The position numbers and the translations under genes are program-made. Source: Ruminococcus sp. AF31-8BH (GTDB lineage: Bacteria > Bacillota > Clostridia > Lachnospirales > Lachnospiraceae). Taken from it: a stretch of 64,000 nucleotides of DNA. Shown here piece after piece: positions 1-8,220 of the stretch (within the stretch, counting starts at the first letter, position 1; each line of letters begins with the position of its first letter). Below the pieces are notes generated by a model that was given only the letters and a program-made list of their open reading frames with translations, was not told the DNA's origin and searched no databases. Where the stretch lies: assembly GCF_003460605.1 (NCBI RefSeq), contig NZ_QTVN01000009.1:14778-78777 (forward strand), given 5' to 3'.

Positions 1-1020
1 TGCGGCTGCATGTCAGTCCACTATAACTCCTGCCGTGACAGATGCTGTCCTATGTGTCAGGAGTTTCCAAAAGAAAAATGGGTAGATGCACGGCGTGAGG
101 ATATCTTAGATGCTCCGTATTTCCATGTAGTTTTTACAGTTCCAGAAGAACTTAATCCCATTATCTACAGCAACCAGAAATTCTTATACACTGCTCTTTA
201 TCATGCGGCTTCAGATACTCTCAGTGAACTTGCTGCTGATAGTAAATATCTCGGGACTGATATCGGCTATATTTGTATCCTCCATACATGGGGAAGCACC
301 ATGAATTTTCATCCTCATATCCATGCGATTGTTCTTGGTGGAGGGCTGGATGTGAAAAATCATTGGAAAGACAATGGGAAAGATTTTTTCCTTCCGATTA
401 AGGTAATCTCAAAAACGTTTCGTGGAAAATACATGGCTGAACTTAAGCAGCTCTGGGAAAATGACAGGCTTGAATTTCATGGATCGGCTGCACCTTACAA
501 AAACTACTATACTTTCAAGGAATTGTTAAATACCTGCTATGCAAAGGAATGGATTCCTTATTGCAAGAAACCATTTGACGGTGCCGAATCTGTTATCAGA
601 TACCTTGGAAAATACACCCACCGGATTGCTATCAGCAACTACCGTATCAAAAGTATGACAGAAGCTACAGTTACCTTTTCTGCTAAGGATTATAAAAAAC
701 AGGGTAAGTGGAAGGAGATTACCATATCTGGTGAGGAGTTTATCCGTCGATTTTTAATGCATGTTCCTCCAAAACGTTTTGTACGTATCAGGCACTACGG
801 TCTTCTTTCATCCAGAAATAAGAAGAAAAAGATTACCCTATGCAGAAACATCCTTGGCTGCAAAAAATATATTTCCAAGCTGAAAGATATGGATGCACCT
901 GCCATTATCCGTCTTCTTTATAATAAAGATATATGCAAGTGCTCTTCCTGTGGTGGTAAGATTATTCCTCTGCCTACAGAACAATATTTTATAAAACCAA
1001 AACCACATATGCTCTGTTAA
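1..1020 (+). CDS. IS91-type HUH transposase, 5' end outside window
   Basis: Rolling-circle type transposase that would nick one DNA strand to move its element. The reading frame is open to base 1, so the start codon is off the left edge; about 340 residues remain. Numbering from the first Met (base 10), the visible N-terminus is the end of a Cys-rich zinc-binding domain (CRDRCCPMC), the HUH metal motif is HPHIHAIV at residues 101-108, and two tyrosines four apart (YLGKY, residues 198 and 202) match the two-tyrosine arrangement of IS91. A C-terminal Cys cluster (CKCSSC) is also seen. Composition is AT-richer than the rest of the window, fitting a mobile element. A small hairpin follows the stop near 1046-1064. 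The family call is firm; the subgroup is not. Confidence 0.85.
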   Translation, partial: CGCMSVHYNSCRDRCCPMCQEFPKEKWVDARREDILDAPYFHVVFTVPEELNPIIYSNQKFLYTALYHAASDTLSELAADSKYLGTDIGYICILHTWGSTMNFHPHIHAIVLGGGLDVKNHWKDNGKDFFLPIKVISKTFRGKYMAELKQLWENDRLEFHGSAAPYKNYYTFKELLNTCYAKEWIPYCKKPFDGAESVIRYLGKYTHRIAISNYRIKSMTEATVTFSAKDYKKQGKWKEITISGEEFIRRFLMHVPPKRFVRIRHYGLLSSRNKKKKITLCRNILGCKKYISKLKDMDAPAIIRLLYNKDICKCSSCGGKIIPLPTEQYFIKPKPHMLC

Positions 1021-1208
1021 CGTATCATAACTGTATATTTTTTTAGCTTCCTTAGGGAGGCTTATTTCTGGTGTCATAATACAGGACTGAATTATAAATT
1101 TTATGTGTTTCTATGTGTACACGCTATCCTATTATAAATAGAGTGTCAGAATTAAAAGTCCATATAGAGTTGACGCGCTTTGTTCAACCAGAAAAAATCG
1201 AAATTGAT

Positions 1209-1259
1209 GCAAACGAAAGGGCAGTTAATGAAAAATCTCAATACTGCTTTTTCGTTTGC
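1209..1259. repeat. Hairpin with 16-bp arms upstream of small membrane protein gene
   Basis: Arms GCAAACGAAAGGGCAG (1209-1224) and CTGCTTTTTCGTTTGC (1244-1259) pair at 14 of 16 positions around a 19-base loop. It sits between the transposase and the small membrane protein gene, just ahead of that gene's ribosome site. It could be a recombination hairpin of the mobile element or a leader structure; nothing in the sequence decides. Confidence 0.55.
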
Positions 1260-1302
1260 ACCACCTTCGATTCTTTCCTTAACGATTTGAAAGGATGATG
1301 AT

Positions 1303-1620
1303 ATGATGGATAAATTAAAAAAGAACATGGTTTTCTACCTACTGTTGCTGATAGATTTTTATATCGTTCCTTGGTTTATAAAAAACACAGGAAGTGCAAT
1401 GATTGTTATGTTAGTAATTATTCCTCTAATATGTTTAATAACCTCTGTTTTTTATGGGATTAGGAATGGTTTTAACTTCTGGTATATTTTGATTGTAGCA
1501 ATAATGTTTGCGCCATCTATATTTATATTTTATAACTCAAGTGCATGGGTTTATGTAGTTGGATATGCTGTTATTGCATTATTGGGAAATTTAATAGCAT
1601 TGCCATTAGGAAAAAGATAA
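1303..1620 (+). CDS. Small multi-spanning membrane protein, unknown function
   Basis: A 105-residue hydrophobic protein with about three or four predicted membrane segments (roughly residues 9-25, 30-50, 58-76 and 80-100) and a basic C-terminal tail (LGKR). I do not recognise a family and assign no function. The start at 1303 is supported by an AAAGGA ribosome site about eight bases upstream; a second ATG follows directly at 1306. The gene is clearly AT-richer than the chromosomal genes to its right and lies between the IS91-type transposase and the probable attachment site, so it is likely cargo of the mobile element. Confidence 0.6.
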   Translation: MMDKLKKNMVFYLLLLIDFYIVPWFIKNTGSAMIVMLVIIPLICLITSVFYGIRNGFNFWYILIVAIMFAPSIFIFYNSSAWVYVVGYAVIALLGNLIALPLGKR

Positions 1621-1718
1621 CTTCAAGTTTGTATGCGACAAACATTTGAACACTTTTTGAACACCGCAACCGTGATGAAGTCTTCAAAGCCCCTTTCTAT
1701 CAGTATTTGAGATTAAGA

Positions 1719-1745
1719 AAAACGGTTCGATTCCGGTCTGCGGCA
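1719..1745 (+). other. tRNA 3'-end fragment, probable attachment site
   Basis: Bases 1721-1745 read as the T-arm and 3' acceptor strand of a tRNA: T-loop TTCGATT (1726-1732) between arms aacgg and ccggt, then CTGCGGC and a discriminator A. No matching 5' half is found upstream; in its place is AT-rich foreign-looking DNA. A terminator follows at once, as expected downstream of a tRNA gene. Integrative elements often insert in tRNA 3' ends and leave such a copy, so this is probably the right-hand attachment site. The 3' strand would pair with GCCGCAG, compatible with a Leu-type tRNA, but identity is a guess. Confidence 0.55.
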
Positions 1746-1750
1746 TGATT

Positions 1751-1780
1751 AAAAGCTCTTGGATTTCCAAGGGCTTTTTT
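1751..1780 (+). terminator. Intrinsic terminator after tRNA fragment
   Basis: Stem AAAAGCTCTTGGA / TCCAAGGGCTTTTTT with a short loop and a T-run. It directly follows the tRNA-like 3' end and precedes the LUD gene. Confidence 0.75.
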
Positions 1781-1819
1781 GATATATACGAATATACACA
1801 ATACAGGAGGTTAAAAATT

Positions 1820-2446
1820 ATGGATGAAAACATGAAGAAAAGAAACGAGATCCTGGCGAAGACGGTGATTAAAGGGCTGGAGTCCCGCAATATGTCCGGC
1901 TACTATGCGGCAGATAAAGAAGCTGCTGTGAAGCAGGCATTAGAGCTTATTCCAGAAGGCAGCACCATTGCAATGGGCGGCTGTGCCAGCGCTTCCGAAG
2001 TAGGGCTGATCAGTGCCTTAGAAGATGGCAATTACAACTACCTTGACCGCAGTAAAATGTCTCCAAGAGAAAGCCTTATGGCGGCATATGATGCAGATGT
2101 ATTCCTTTCCAGCGCAAATGCAATCACAAGCGATGGCGTTATGGTCAACATTGATGGAAATTCCAATCGTGTCTCCTGCATTGCCCAGGGTCCAAGAAAA
2201 GTAGTATTCATCGTGGGAATGAACAAAGTCTGTTCCGACCTTGACGCAGCAATGAAACGTGCCAGAAATGTAGCAGCCCCAGCCAATGCCCAGAGATTCG
2301 ATGTCAAAACTCCATGCAAAGAAACCGGCAAATGCTTCGACTGCAAATCCCCGGATACAATATGCTGCCAGTTCCTGATTACAAGATATTCCCGTCACGA
2401 AGGCAGAATCCATGTAATTCTGGTAAATGATACACTGGGATTCTAA
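1820..2446 (+). CDS. LUD-domain (LutC/YkgG-like) lactate-utilisation family protein
   Basis: A 208-residue protein of the LUD (DUF162) family, related to LutC and the C-terminal part of LutB, which take part in iron-sulfur-dependent lactate oxidation; stand-alone clostridial members have no proven reaction. Visible family features are the motif TIAMGGCASASEVGL near residues 53-67, the segment DVFLSSANAITSDG in the middle and the CIAQGPRKVVFIVGMNK strand. Near the C-terminus there is a Cys-rich stretch (C-x5-C-x2-C-x6-CC) that may bind metal. The start at 1820 is set by a clear AGGAGG nine bases upstream. No LutA or LutB lies next to it, so it is probably a monocistronic gene. Confidence 0.85.
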   Translation: MDENMKKRNEILAKTVIKGLESRNMSGYYAADKEAAVKQALELIPEGSTIAMGGCASASEVGLISALEDGNYNYLDRSKMSPRESLMAAYDADVFLSSANAITSDGVMVNIDGNSNRVSCIAQGPRKVVFIVGMNKVCSDLDAAMKRARNVAAPANAQRFDVKTPCKETGKCFDCKSPDTICCQFLITRYSRHEGRIHVILVNDTLGF

Positions 2447-2483
2447 TATAGAATAATTTGGAAAAAATAATCCCTCTCTACAA

Positions 2484-2647
2484 CTAGTGTGCCAACAAGT
2501 TGATTTCTGGAACAATCTTGCGTCTAAATTTCTTATTTCTGCGTTGTTGTCGGTCGCCGTAGCCACCGCTACGCCTCCTTCCTCCGCCTTGAAATAAAAA
2601 ATTTATCCTGCAAGATTGCTACAAGAATCAACTTGTCGGCACACTAG
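2484..2647 (+). repeat. 164-bp palindromic repeat, copy 1 (MITE-like)
   Basis: An element that begins CTAGTGTGCC and ends GGCACACTAG. The ends pair over about 38 bases (for example CAACAAGTTGATT with AATCAACTTGTCG, and CAATCTTGC with GCAAGATTG), pairing resumes at AAATTTCTTATTTC / GAAATAAAAAATTT, and the centre has a hairpin GTAGCCACCGCTAC. A second copy at 9323-9486 has the same length with six differences, all transitions. No ORF. No target duplication is clear beyond the CTAG ends. It lies about 75 bases upstream of the binding-protein gene. Confidence 0.85.
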
Positions 2648-2724
2648 CTTTATCCCTTTAGATAAGGTACAATAAAAGATACGCGGATAAAAATAAAATG
2701 AACCTACAGGAGGAATTTTCCAAA

Positions 2725-3636
2725 ATGAAAAAAGCTACATTATTTGCAGCAGCAACTGCCTTATTAGGTGCAGTCTGGGTATCAGGTGCAACTGTCTTTG
2801 CGGAAACAGACGCTTTTCCTGTTACAGTAATGGACGACTTTGGCAATGAAGTTACACTGGAGAAAGCACCAGAGAGCATTGTATCTCTTGCACCAGTGGA
2901 CACTGAGATCCTGTTTGCTCTTGGAGCAGGCGATTCTGTAACTGGAAGAACAGACTACTGCAATTATCCGGAAGAAGCTGCAGATGTAGATTCTATCGGA
3001 ACATACATGGAACCAAACATGGAGCTGATCTTATCCAAATCCCCAGATCTTGTTGTAGCATCCGGATTCATCGATGACAACATCCGTCAGCAGTTAGAAG
3101 AAAACGGAACCGCCATTTTTATCACAAATGCAAGTGATCTGGAGTCCACAGAGAAAAACATCGAGACACTTGGAAAGCTCATCGGACATGATGCAGAGGC
3201 AGAAGAAGTTGTAAAGAACATGGAAGATGAGTGGACAGACTTAAGCGCAGAGCTTGAGAATGTGAAAGAAGAGAAAAGCGCATTTATCGATATAGGAAGC
3301 CTTTACAGCGCCGGACCATCTTCACTTCTGGACAATTCCATGCAGATGATCAAGGTAGAGAATGTGGCAGCCGATGCAGACAGCGCATGGCCGCAGCTTT
3401 CCGCAGAAGCAGTTGTGGAAGCAAATCCGGACGTATACATTTCCCTGTATTCCACACTTGAGGATGTACAGCAGACTGCAGGACTTTCTGATTTGGCATG
3501 CCTGAATGAAGACGGCGGATTCATCTATATCGATGATTCCAGCGTAGAAGGCGACATGATCCAGAGACCAGGCCCGCGTTACGTAGAAGGCTTAAAAGTA
3601 CTTGCTGAGCTTGTTTATCCGGAAATCGCAGAGTAA
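2725..3636 (+). CDS. Periplasmic-type metal-complex binding protein (BtuF/FecB family)
   Basis: Extracellular substrate-binding component of an importer for a metal complex (ferric siderophore, haem or corrinoid), feeding the permease and ATPase that follow. 303 residues from ATG 2725, chosen because AGGAGG sits eleven bases upstream; an ATG at 2698 has no ribosome site. Residues 1-30 form a signal peptide with a likely signal peptidase I site (ATVFA before ETDAF). There is no lipobox cysteine, which is unusual for a Gram-positive binding protein. The body has the two-lobed family pattern: VTVMDDFGNEVTL, PESIVSLAPVDTEILFALGA, then KSPDLVVASG. Substrate cannot be read from the sequence; no cobalamin riboswitch is present upstream. 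Confidence 0.88.
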   Translation: MKKATLFAAATALLGAVWVSGATVFAETDAFPVTVMDDFGNEVTLEKAPESIVSLAPVDTEILFALGAGDSVTGRTDYCNYPEEAADVDSIGTYMEPNMELILSKSPDLVVASGFIDDNIRQQLEENGTAIFITNASDLESTEKNIETLGKLIGHDAEAEEVVKNMEDEWTDLSAELENVKEEKSAFIDIGSLYSAGPSSLLDNSMQMIKVENVAADADSAWPQLSAEAVVEANPDVYISLYSTLEDVQQTAGLSDLACLNEDGGFIYIDDSSVEGDMIQRPGPRYVEGLKVLAELVYPEIAE

Positions 3637-3675
3637 ATATTGGAATTCTGAAATTTAATAATGGAAGTACAAAGT

Positions 3676-3704
3676 AAGGGGCAAGGAATTTGCCCCTGCT
3701 TTTG
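3676..3704 (+). terminator. Hairpin between binding-protein and permease genes
   Basis: GGGGCAA (3678-3684) pairs with TTGCCCC (3690-3696), followed by GCTTTTG. It probably lowers read-through into the permease gene, giving more binding protein than transporter. Confidence 0.55.
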
Positions 3705-3757
3705 TATCATCATATTTAAGAATTCAGAAGGCTTCCAAATACAAAAAGGAAAACTAT

Positions 3758-4798
3758 ATGAAAAACAAAAAAAGCAAAACCGGATTTCTTGTGCTGGCTG
3801 TTCTTCTTTGTCTTGGAATTGTCTGGGTATGTACCATTACAGGTGCAGCTTCTGTATCCATAAGTGATGCAAACCGCATTTTGCTGAACAAACTGTTTCA
3901 TCTTAATGTAAGTCTGGAAGAAATCTCAAAAGGCAATATTACTATCATCTGGAACATTCGTTTTCCCAGAATTATTCTGGGTTTCATAACCGGAGCTGCC
4001 CTTGCGGTAAGCGGAGCCGGATACCAGGGCATTTTCAAAAATCCAATGGCAGATCCCTTTGTGCTGGGCATCTCATCAGGAGCCGCTTTGGGCGCTGCTG
4101 TAGGAATCGTATGCCATTTTACATTTCGCATAGGCGTGTTTAACAGCACCATGCTTCTGGCATTTGCAGGCTCCTTTGCCACATTATTCCTGGTATACAG
4201 TATTTCCCGGGTGGGCAGGCGAGTTCCAGTGGCAACCCTGCTGCTGTCGGGAGTGGCAATCAACTCCACACTTTCTGCACTGATGTCCTTTATCATGATG
4301 ATGAACAAACAGAGCATGGATCAGATTATGTTCTGGACCATGGGAACTTTGAATGGAAAAGGCTGGAACCAGATTGCGGCAGTGTTGCCCTGGGTGCTCA
4401 TCGGACTTGTGATCATGCTGCTTTCCTGCCGGGAACTGGATGTAATGCTCACTGGAGAAGAAACAGCAACCCAGTTAGGTGTAAATATTGAATTAGTAAA
4501 AAGAAAAGTCCTGTTCGCGTCCAGTCTTCTCACTGCATCGGTGATTTCTGTTACCGGAATCATTGGCTTTGTAGGCCTGGTAGTTCCCCATGTGGTACGC
4601 CTGCTCACAGGCCCCAAGCACCGCAGGCTGCTTCCGGTATCTATGGTATTTGGCGGCGCATTTATGGTAATCTGCGATACGGCTGCCAGAAGTCTGACCA
4701 CCTCAGAAATTCCAGTGGGAATTATCACATCCATCTGCGGCGGTCCATTTTTCCTGTATCTGCTTCGAAAATCTAAGAAGGGAGGGGGAGTAGTATGA
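3758..4798 (+). CDS. FecCD/BtuC-type ABC permease
   Basis: Membrane subunit of the importer; family members work as homodimers with nine to ten helices per chain. 346 residues, a normal length for the family. Visible features are an N-terminal helix near residues 7-28, the conserved segment PRIILGFITGAALAVSGAG at about 68-86, NPMADPFVLGISSGAALGA and the late GIIGFVGLVVPHVVRLLTG loop that contacts the ATPase. The start has an AAAGGAAAA ribosome site. Its stop overlaps the ATPase start (ATGA at 4795-4798), so the two are translationally coupled. Confidence 0.92.
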   Translation: MKNKKSKTGFLVLAVLLCLGIVWVCTITGAASVSISDANRILLNKLFHLNVSLEEISKGNITIIWNIRFPRIILGFITGAALAVSGAGYQGIFKNPMADPFVLGISSGAALGAAVGIVCHFTFRIGVFNSTMLLAFAGSFATLFLVYSISRVGRRVPVATLLLSGVAINSTLSALMSFIMMMNKQSMDQIMFWTMGTLNGKGWNQIAAVLPWVLIGLVIMLLSCRELDVMLTGEETATQLGVNIELVKRKVLFASSLLTASVISVTGIIGFVGLVVPHVVRLLTGPKHRRLLPVSMVFGGAFMVICDTAARSLTTSEIPVGIITSICGGPFFLYLLRKSKKGGGVV

Positions 4799-5976
4799 AA
4801 AATGAAAATCAGACAATGCTTTCCTTTTCTCATGCGGCAGTAGGATATGGGGAAAAAGTGGTGCTGCAGGATGTAAGCTTTCAGGTGAAAAAAGGCGAGT
4901 ATGTGGCGTTAATCGGCTCTAATGGAACAGGCAAATCTACCCTGATCAAATGTGTGTCCGGCCTTCTTCCCCTTACAGGCGGTGAGATTGAGATCTGCGG
5001 AAAAAACAGCAGGAAGCTGAAAGCCCGGGAGCGTGCGCAGATGGTAGCTGTGGTTCCGCAGTCCTATTATGTGGACTATGATTTTACTGTAGAGGATATT
5101 GTAATGATGGGGCGAAATCCCTACATCGATTTTCGCCATCGTGAAAGCCAGGAAGATCGGGAAATCGCAGAGCGCGCCATGAAACTGACCAAGACAGATA
5201 TGTTCCGAAATCGGCTTTATAACCAGTTAAGCGGCGGTGAGCGCCAGCGTGTGATCCTTGCAAGAGCCATTAACCAACAGCCTGACATTATCCTTTTGGA
5301 CGAGCCTACATCTGCACTGGATCTGCATCATCAGATTGAAGTAATGGAACTGATCCGTCAGCTGAACGAGAAAGAGCATATCACAGTGCTGGCAGTTCTT
5401 CACGATATCAATCTGGCATCCAGATTCTGCAGCAGAATCGTAATTTTGAAGGACGGAAAAGTGAAAGCCGACGGGCCCCCACGGGAAATTATCAATCGCC
5501 GGGAAATTATTCCCATTCGCGTCATGGACGAGAAACAGACTGCGAAGCCTCTTAGGATCCACGTGATTTGCGGGGAAAAAGGCGGCGTGCGTATTTTGGA
5601 ACAGCTGACCAATATGGGACACTTTGTCAGCGCTGGAGTTGTGAACCGGGAAAGCGATGATGCCGAGATCTGCGAATATCTGGGGATCCCAAGGATTGAG
5701 ATTAATTCCTTCCAGACAGTAGGTCCAGAAGAGCAGGAGAAAAATCTGGAGCTGATGAAAGATGCAGACGCGGTGATCGTTGCGGACATTCCTTTCGGAG
5801 AAGCAAACATCCGCAATCTGGATGGCCTGGAGCATGTGAAGGGAGAACTTTACATTCACAGGAACATCAGGACTCAGGATTTCACACATGGGAAGCTGCA
5901 GAAACGCCTGGAGGAAATACAGAAGACAAAAGAAATCCATTTTTTTGAAAAATTCAATGCCGGGGACTGGCAGTAA
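4795..5976 (+). CDS. FepC/BtuD-type ABC ATPase with extra C-terminal domain
   Basis: Cytoplasmic ATPase driving the importer. The first 260 or so residues are a standard ABC domain: Walker A GSNGTGKST, Q-loop VVPQS, signature LSGGERQR, Walker B ILLDEPTSALD and switch His in LHDINLA. The protein is 393 residues, about 130 longer than a plain FepC. The extension starts near KPLRIHVICGEKGG and runs to the end, with a Rossmann-like look (IHVICG, DAVIVADIPFG). Similar tails occur on some archaeal and clostridial metal-chelate ATPases; their role is not known to me. It overlaps the permease gene by four bases. Confidence 0.9.
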   Translation: MKNENQTMLSFSHAAVGYGEKVVLQDVSFQVKKGEYVALIGSNGTGKSTLIKCVSGLLPLTGGEIEICGKNSRKLKARERAQMVAVVPQSYYVDYDFTVEDIVMMGRNPYIDFRHRESQEDREIAERAMKLTKTDMFRNRLYNQLSGGERQRVILARAINQQPDIILLDEPTSALDLHHQIEVMELIRQLNEKEHITVLAVLHDINLASRFCSRIVILKDGKVKADGPPREIINRREIIPIRVMDEKQTAKPLRIHVICGEKGGVRILEQLTNMGHFVSAGVVNRESDDAEICEYLGIPRIEINSFQTVGPEEQEKNLELMKDADAVIVADIPFGEANIRNLDGLEHVKGELYIHRNIRTQDFTHGKLQKRLEEIQKTKEIHFFEKFNAGDWQ

Positions 5977-6032
5977 AATCAAAGCTGTATTGCCCCAATG
6001 GAAAAATAACGAAATTGTAACGGAGAACAAAA

Positions 6033-6791
6033 ATGATATACATCAGTCATCTCATTCCGGATGAGAAAATGAAATTCTTTGTGGAAAAATACGGTGTAGG
6101 AGTGGAGAGCATTGATTTTTCCATTTCGGACAACCTGGATCAGCTTTCCAGGTCTATAGAGTATTGTCGGGAAAAATTAAAATATATGGGAACGGACCAA
6201 CTGATTCTGCACGGCCCATTTCTGGATGTGAATCCCTGCGCTTACGACAGTCTGGTAAGGGAAGCCACCATGACCCGTTTTTCCCAGTGCTATGAGGCCG
6301 GGCTGGAGCTTGGTGCAAAGAAGATCGTTTTTCACTCAGGAATGAACCCGTATGCCTATTACAAAGAAGGCTGGGCAGATCATGTGTCTGTTTTCTGGCA
6401 GGAATTTATGGAGGATAGGCGGGAAATCGAGATTGTTCTGGAAAATGTGTTTGATAACGACTGGGAACTGCTTCTGGATGTTTACCAGCGGGTAAATCAG
6501 CCCAATTTCAAGCTTTGCCTGGATATAGGACATGCGCACTGCTATTCCACCGTAGATGCTCGAAAATGGGCGGAAAATCTGGCACCTTATGTGTCTCATG
6601 CCCATGTCCATGACAACTGCGGTGACCGGGATTCTCATATTGGTCTGGGAAAGGGAAATCTTCCATGGAAAGAAGTCCTGAAGCTTTTGCCCCAGGATCA
6701 GGGGCGTACCTGGACCATTGAATGCATGAAAAAAGAAGACGTACAGGCATGCCTTGAAAGCCTGTATGCCAGTGACTTTTGCGGAGTATGA
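6033..6791 (+). CDS. Sugar phosphate isomerase/epimerase-like TIM-barrel protein
   Basis: 252-residue protein of the xylose-isomerase-like TIM-barrel (AP endonuclease family 2) superfamily, which covers many sugar and inositol epimerases and isomerases. Supporting motifs are LILHGPFLDVNP, KKIVFHSGMNP, IEIVLENVFDND with the probable metal-ligand Glu, LCLDIGHAHCYS, and HVHDNCGDRDSHIGLGKG. The order and spacing fit a divalent-metal enzyme. It lies 56 bases behind the ABC ATPase on the same strand and may be in the same operon. A sugar-like part of an imported chelate is conceivable, but the substrate is unknown. Confidence 0.82.
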   Translation: MIYISHLIPDEKMKFFVEKYGVGVESIDFSISDNLDQLSRSIEYCREKLKYMGTDQLILHGPFLDVNPCAYDSLVREATMTRFSQCYEAGLELGAKKIVFHSGMNPYAYYKEGWADHVSVFWQEFMEDRREIEIVLENVFDNDWELLLDVYQRVNQPNFKLCLDIGHAHCYSTVDARKWAENLAPYVSHAHVHDNCGDRDSHIGLGKGNLPWKEVLKLLPQDQGRTWTIECMKKEDVQACLESLYASDFCGV

Positions 6792-6957
6792 GCAGTGCCG
6801 GATGGACCTCTTTTGTCGAATTATAGTACAAGTTGTCGGACGATTCTTGTTGCAAAATTCTGATATAAAAAGTAGAATAATGACGGAAAGTGCAAGGGAA
6901 AAATAGTAAGCTACTAATGAACTGTGCGTAATCAGTACATATCAGGAGGAAAATACA

Positions 6958-7272
6958 ATGGAAATGACAACAAGAATGATCATGCTTCAAAATATTGAGA
7001 AGATGGTAAAGGAACAGGATAGAGTAGATGAAGAGGATTCCTATATCAAACAGGACAATGAAGATCTGAAATATCTGGAAGGCAGATACGAACAGCTGCA
7101 GCTCCCTCATACTGTGAAGCGTGTAATTGACGATTATATCGCCTGCATGCAGACAAGGGATGAGAGGTATTCTGATCTGTCCTATGCGGCAGGAGTGCGG
7201 GATACCATCAATCTGCTGAAGGGGCTTGGAATGCTCAAAGACACTGTTGCTGCGACAACAGGAATTTTGTAA
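6958..7272 (+). CDS. Small helical protein of unknown function
   Basis: 104 residues, highly charged and mostly helical, with no signal peptide or membrane segment. I do not recognise a family. The first half is acidic (QDRVDEEDSYIKQDNEDLKYLE) and the second carries a YAAGVRDTINLLKGLGML segment that recurs, in my memory, in small clostridial proteins of unknown role. The start is supported by AGGAGG eight bases upstream. It is followed by a strong terminator and looks monocistronic. The 166 bases before it hold a possible AT-rich promoter but no clear structure. Confidence 0.7.
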   Translation: MEMTTRMIMLQNIEKMVKEQDRVDEEDSYIKQDNEDLKYLEGRYEQLQLPHTVKRVIDDYIACMQTRDERYSDLSYAAGVRDTINLLKGLGMLKDTVAATTGIL

Positions 7273-7284
7273 AGTTAAAACAGG

Positions 7285-7357
7285 AAAAGAGTTATTGCAA
7301 GTGTGGCTGTGCCAGAAGCAGAAAACTGCTGGGAAGCCATATTGCAATAACTCTTTT
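7285..7357 (+). terminator. Long bidirectional-looking terminator hairpin
   Basis: AAAAGAGTTATTGCAA (7285-7300) pairs perfectly with TTGCAATAACTCTTTT (7342-7357). Inner pairing (GTGTGGCT with AGCCATAT, and AGCAG with CTGCT) makes a branched stem. A T-run follows. Confidence 0.85.
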
Positions 7358-7372
7358 TTGGCTTTTGGATAA

Positions 7373-8148
7373 ATATCTTTTCCATATTTAAGAGTACTTG
7401 GAAGAACCAACGACAGTCTGGAGACCGTTACCTTATTCTGGACAGCCTCCGGAATTGAATTGAATGTAAGAGCAACAGAAATCTGTCTTTTCCGTAATAT
7501 GGAAGGGGACAAGGTAAGAAATGTAAAGTTTCTTAGGGATACACCTGCATTTCCTACAGATGAGAAAACATTGCTTCAGGTGCTAAGTGTTGAGACAGAC
7601 GGTGAATTTTTCCCGCTTGAGGAGCCAAAGCTTAGAATGGAAGTGATTGGGGACAGTATTACTTCCGGGGAAGGATGCAGCGGCGCAGAGAAGGAGATGA
7701 CCTGGAATTCATTCTGCTTCAATGCAGTGGATCATTATGCATATATGGCAGCAAAAGAGCTTGGGGCGGTATATCACTGCATCAGCCAGAGCGGCTGGGG
7801 CGTTTTCTGTTCCTGGGAAGGCAATGAGCAGCAGGCGATTCCGCTGTATTATGAGCAGGTGTGCGGCCTTTTAAATGGTGAGCGAAATAAAGAACTGGGC
7901 GCTCTGGAAAAATGGGATTTCCAGAAGTTCCAGCCAGATGTAGTTGTGGTAAACCTGGGAACCAATGACGGCAGCGGCACCCGGGATATGGAAAAGGTTG
8001 AAAAGGCTGTGATTGATTTTTTAAGAAAAATAAGGGCATGCAATCCAGAGAGCATCCGGGACATCTGTCTCACAAAAAGGCAGCGAAGATACTGGCAGAA
8101 AAAATCCGGGAGATTTCTGGCAGCAGCGCGGATGTTTCTTTTGAATGA
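7373..8148 (+). pseudogene. Decayed SGNH/CE2-type carbohydrate esterase
   Basis: Remnant of a family-2 carbohydrate esterase-like deacetylase. The frame from 7373 has no proper start and no ribosome site but shows the N-terminal beta-domain (RVLGRTNDS, LFWTASGIEL), then the SGNH block GDSITSGEG with the catalytic Ser and the LGTNDGSGTRD block. At about 8041-8053 it jumps to another frame, which carries the missing end with the catalytic His (HPGHLSHKKAAKILAEKI) and stops at 8146-8148. Intact relatives have more residues between these blocks, so a deletion with frame change has occurred. The original frame runs on to 8176 with unrelated residues. Confidence 0.75.
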
Positions 8149-8220
8149 ACAGAAAATCATGGTGAATTATCTGTGAAGATATGCTAAAATCGTTAATAAT
8201 AAAAAACGAGGAGTGACATT

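Noticed and set aside
1113..1298. 61-residue open frame before the small membrane protein gene
   Set aside because: It has no ribosome site, is compositionally odd and is largely made by the 1209-1259 hairpin.
2448..2724. Cobalamin riboswitch before the BtuF/FecB-type gene
   Set aside because: No B12-box-like sequence is seen; the stretch is filled by the 164-bp repeat.
6508..7512. 334-codon open frame on the minus strand
   Set aside because: It runs across two well-supported plus-strand genes and a terminator, has no family features and no ribosome site.
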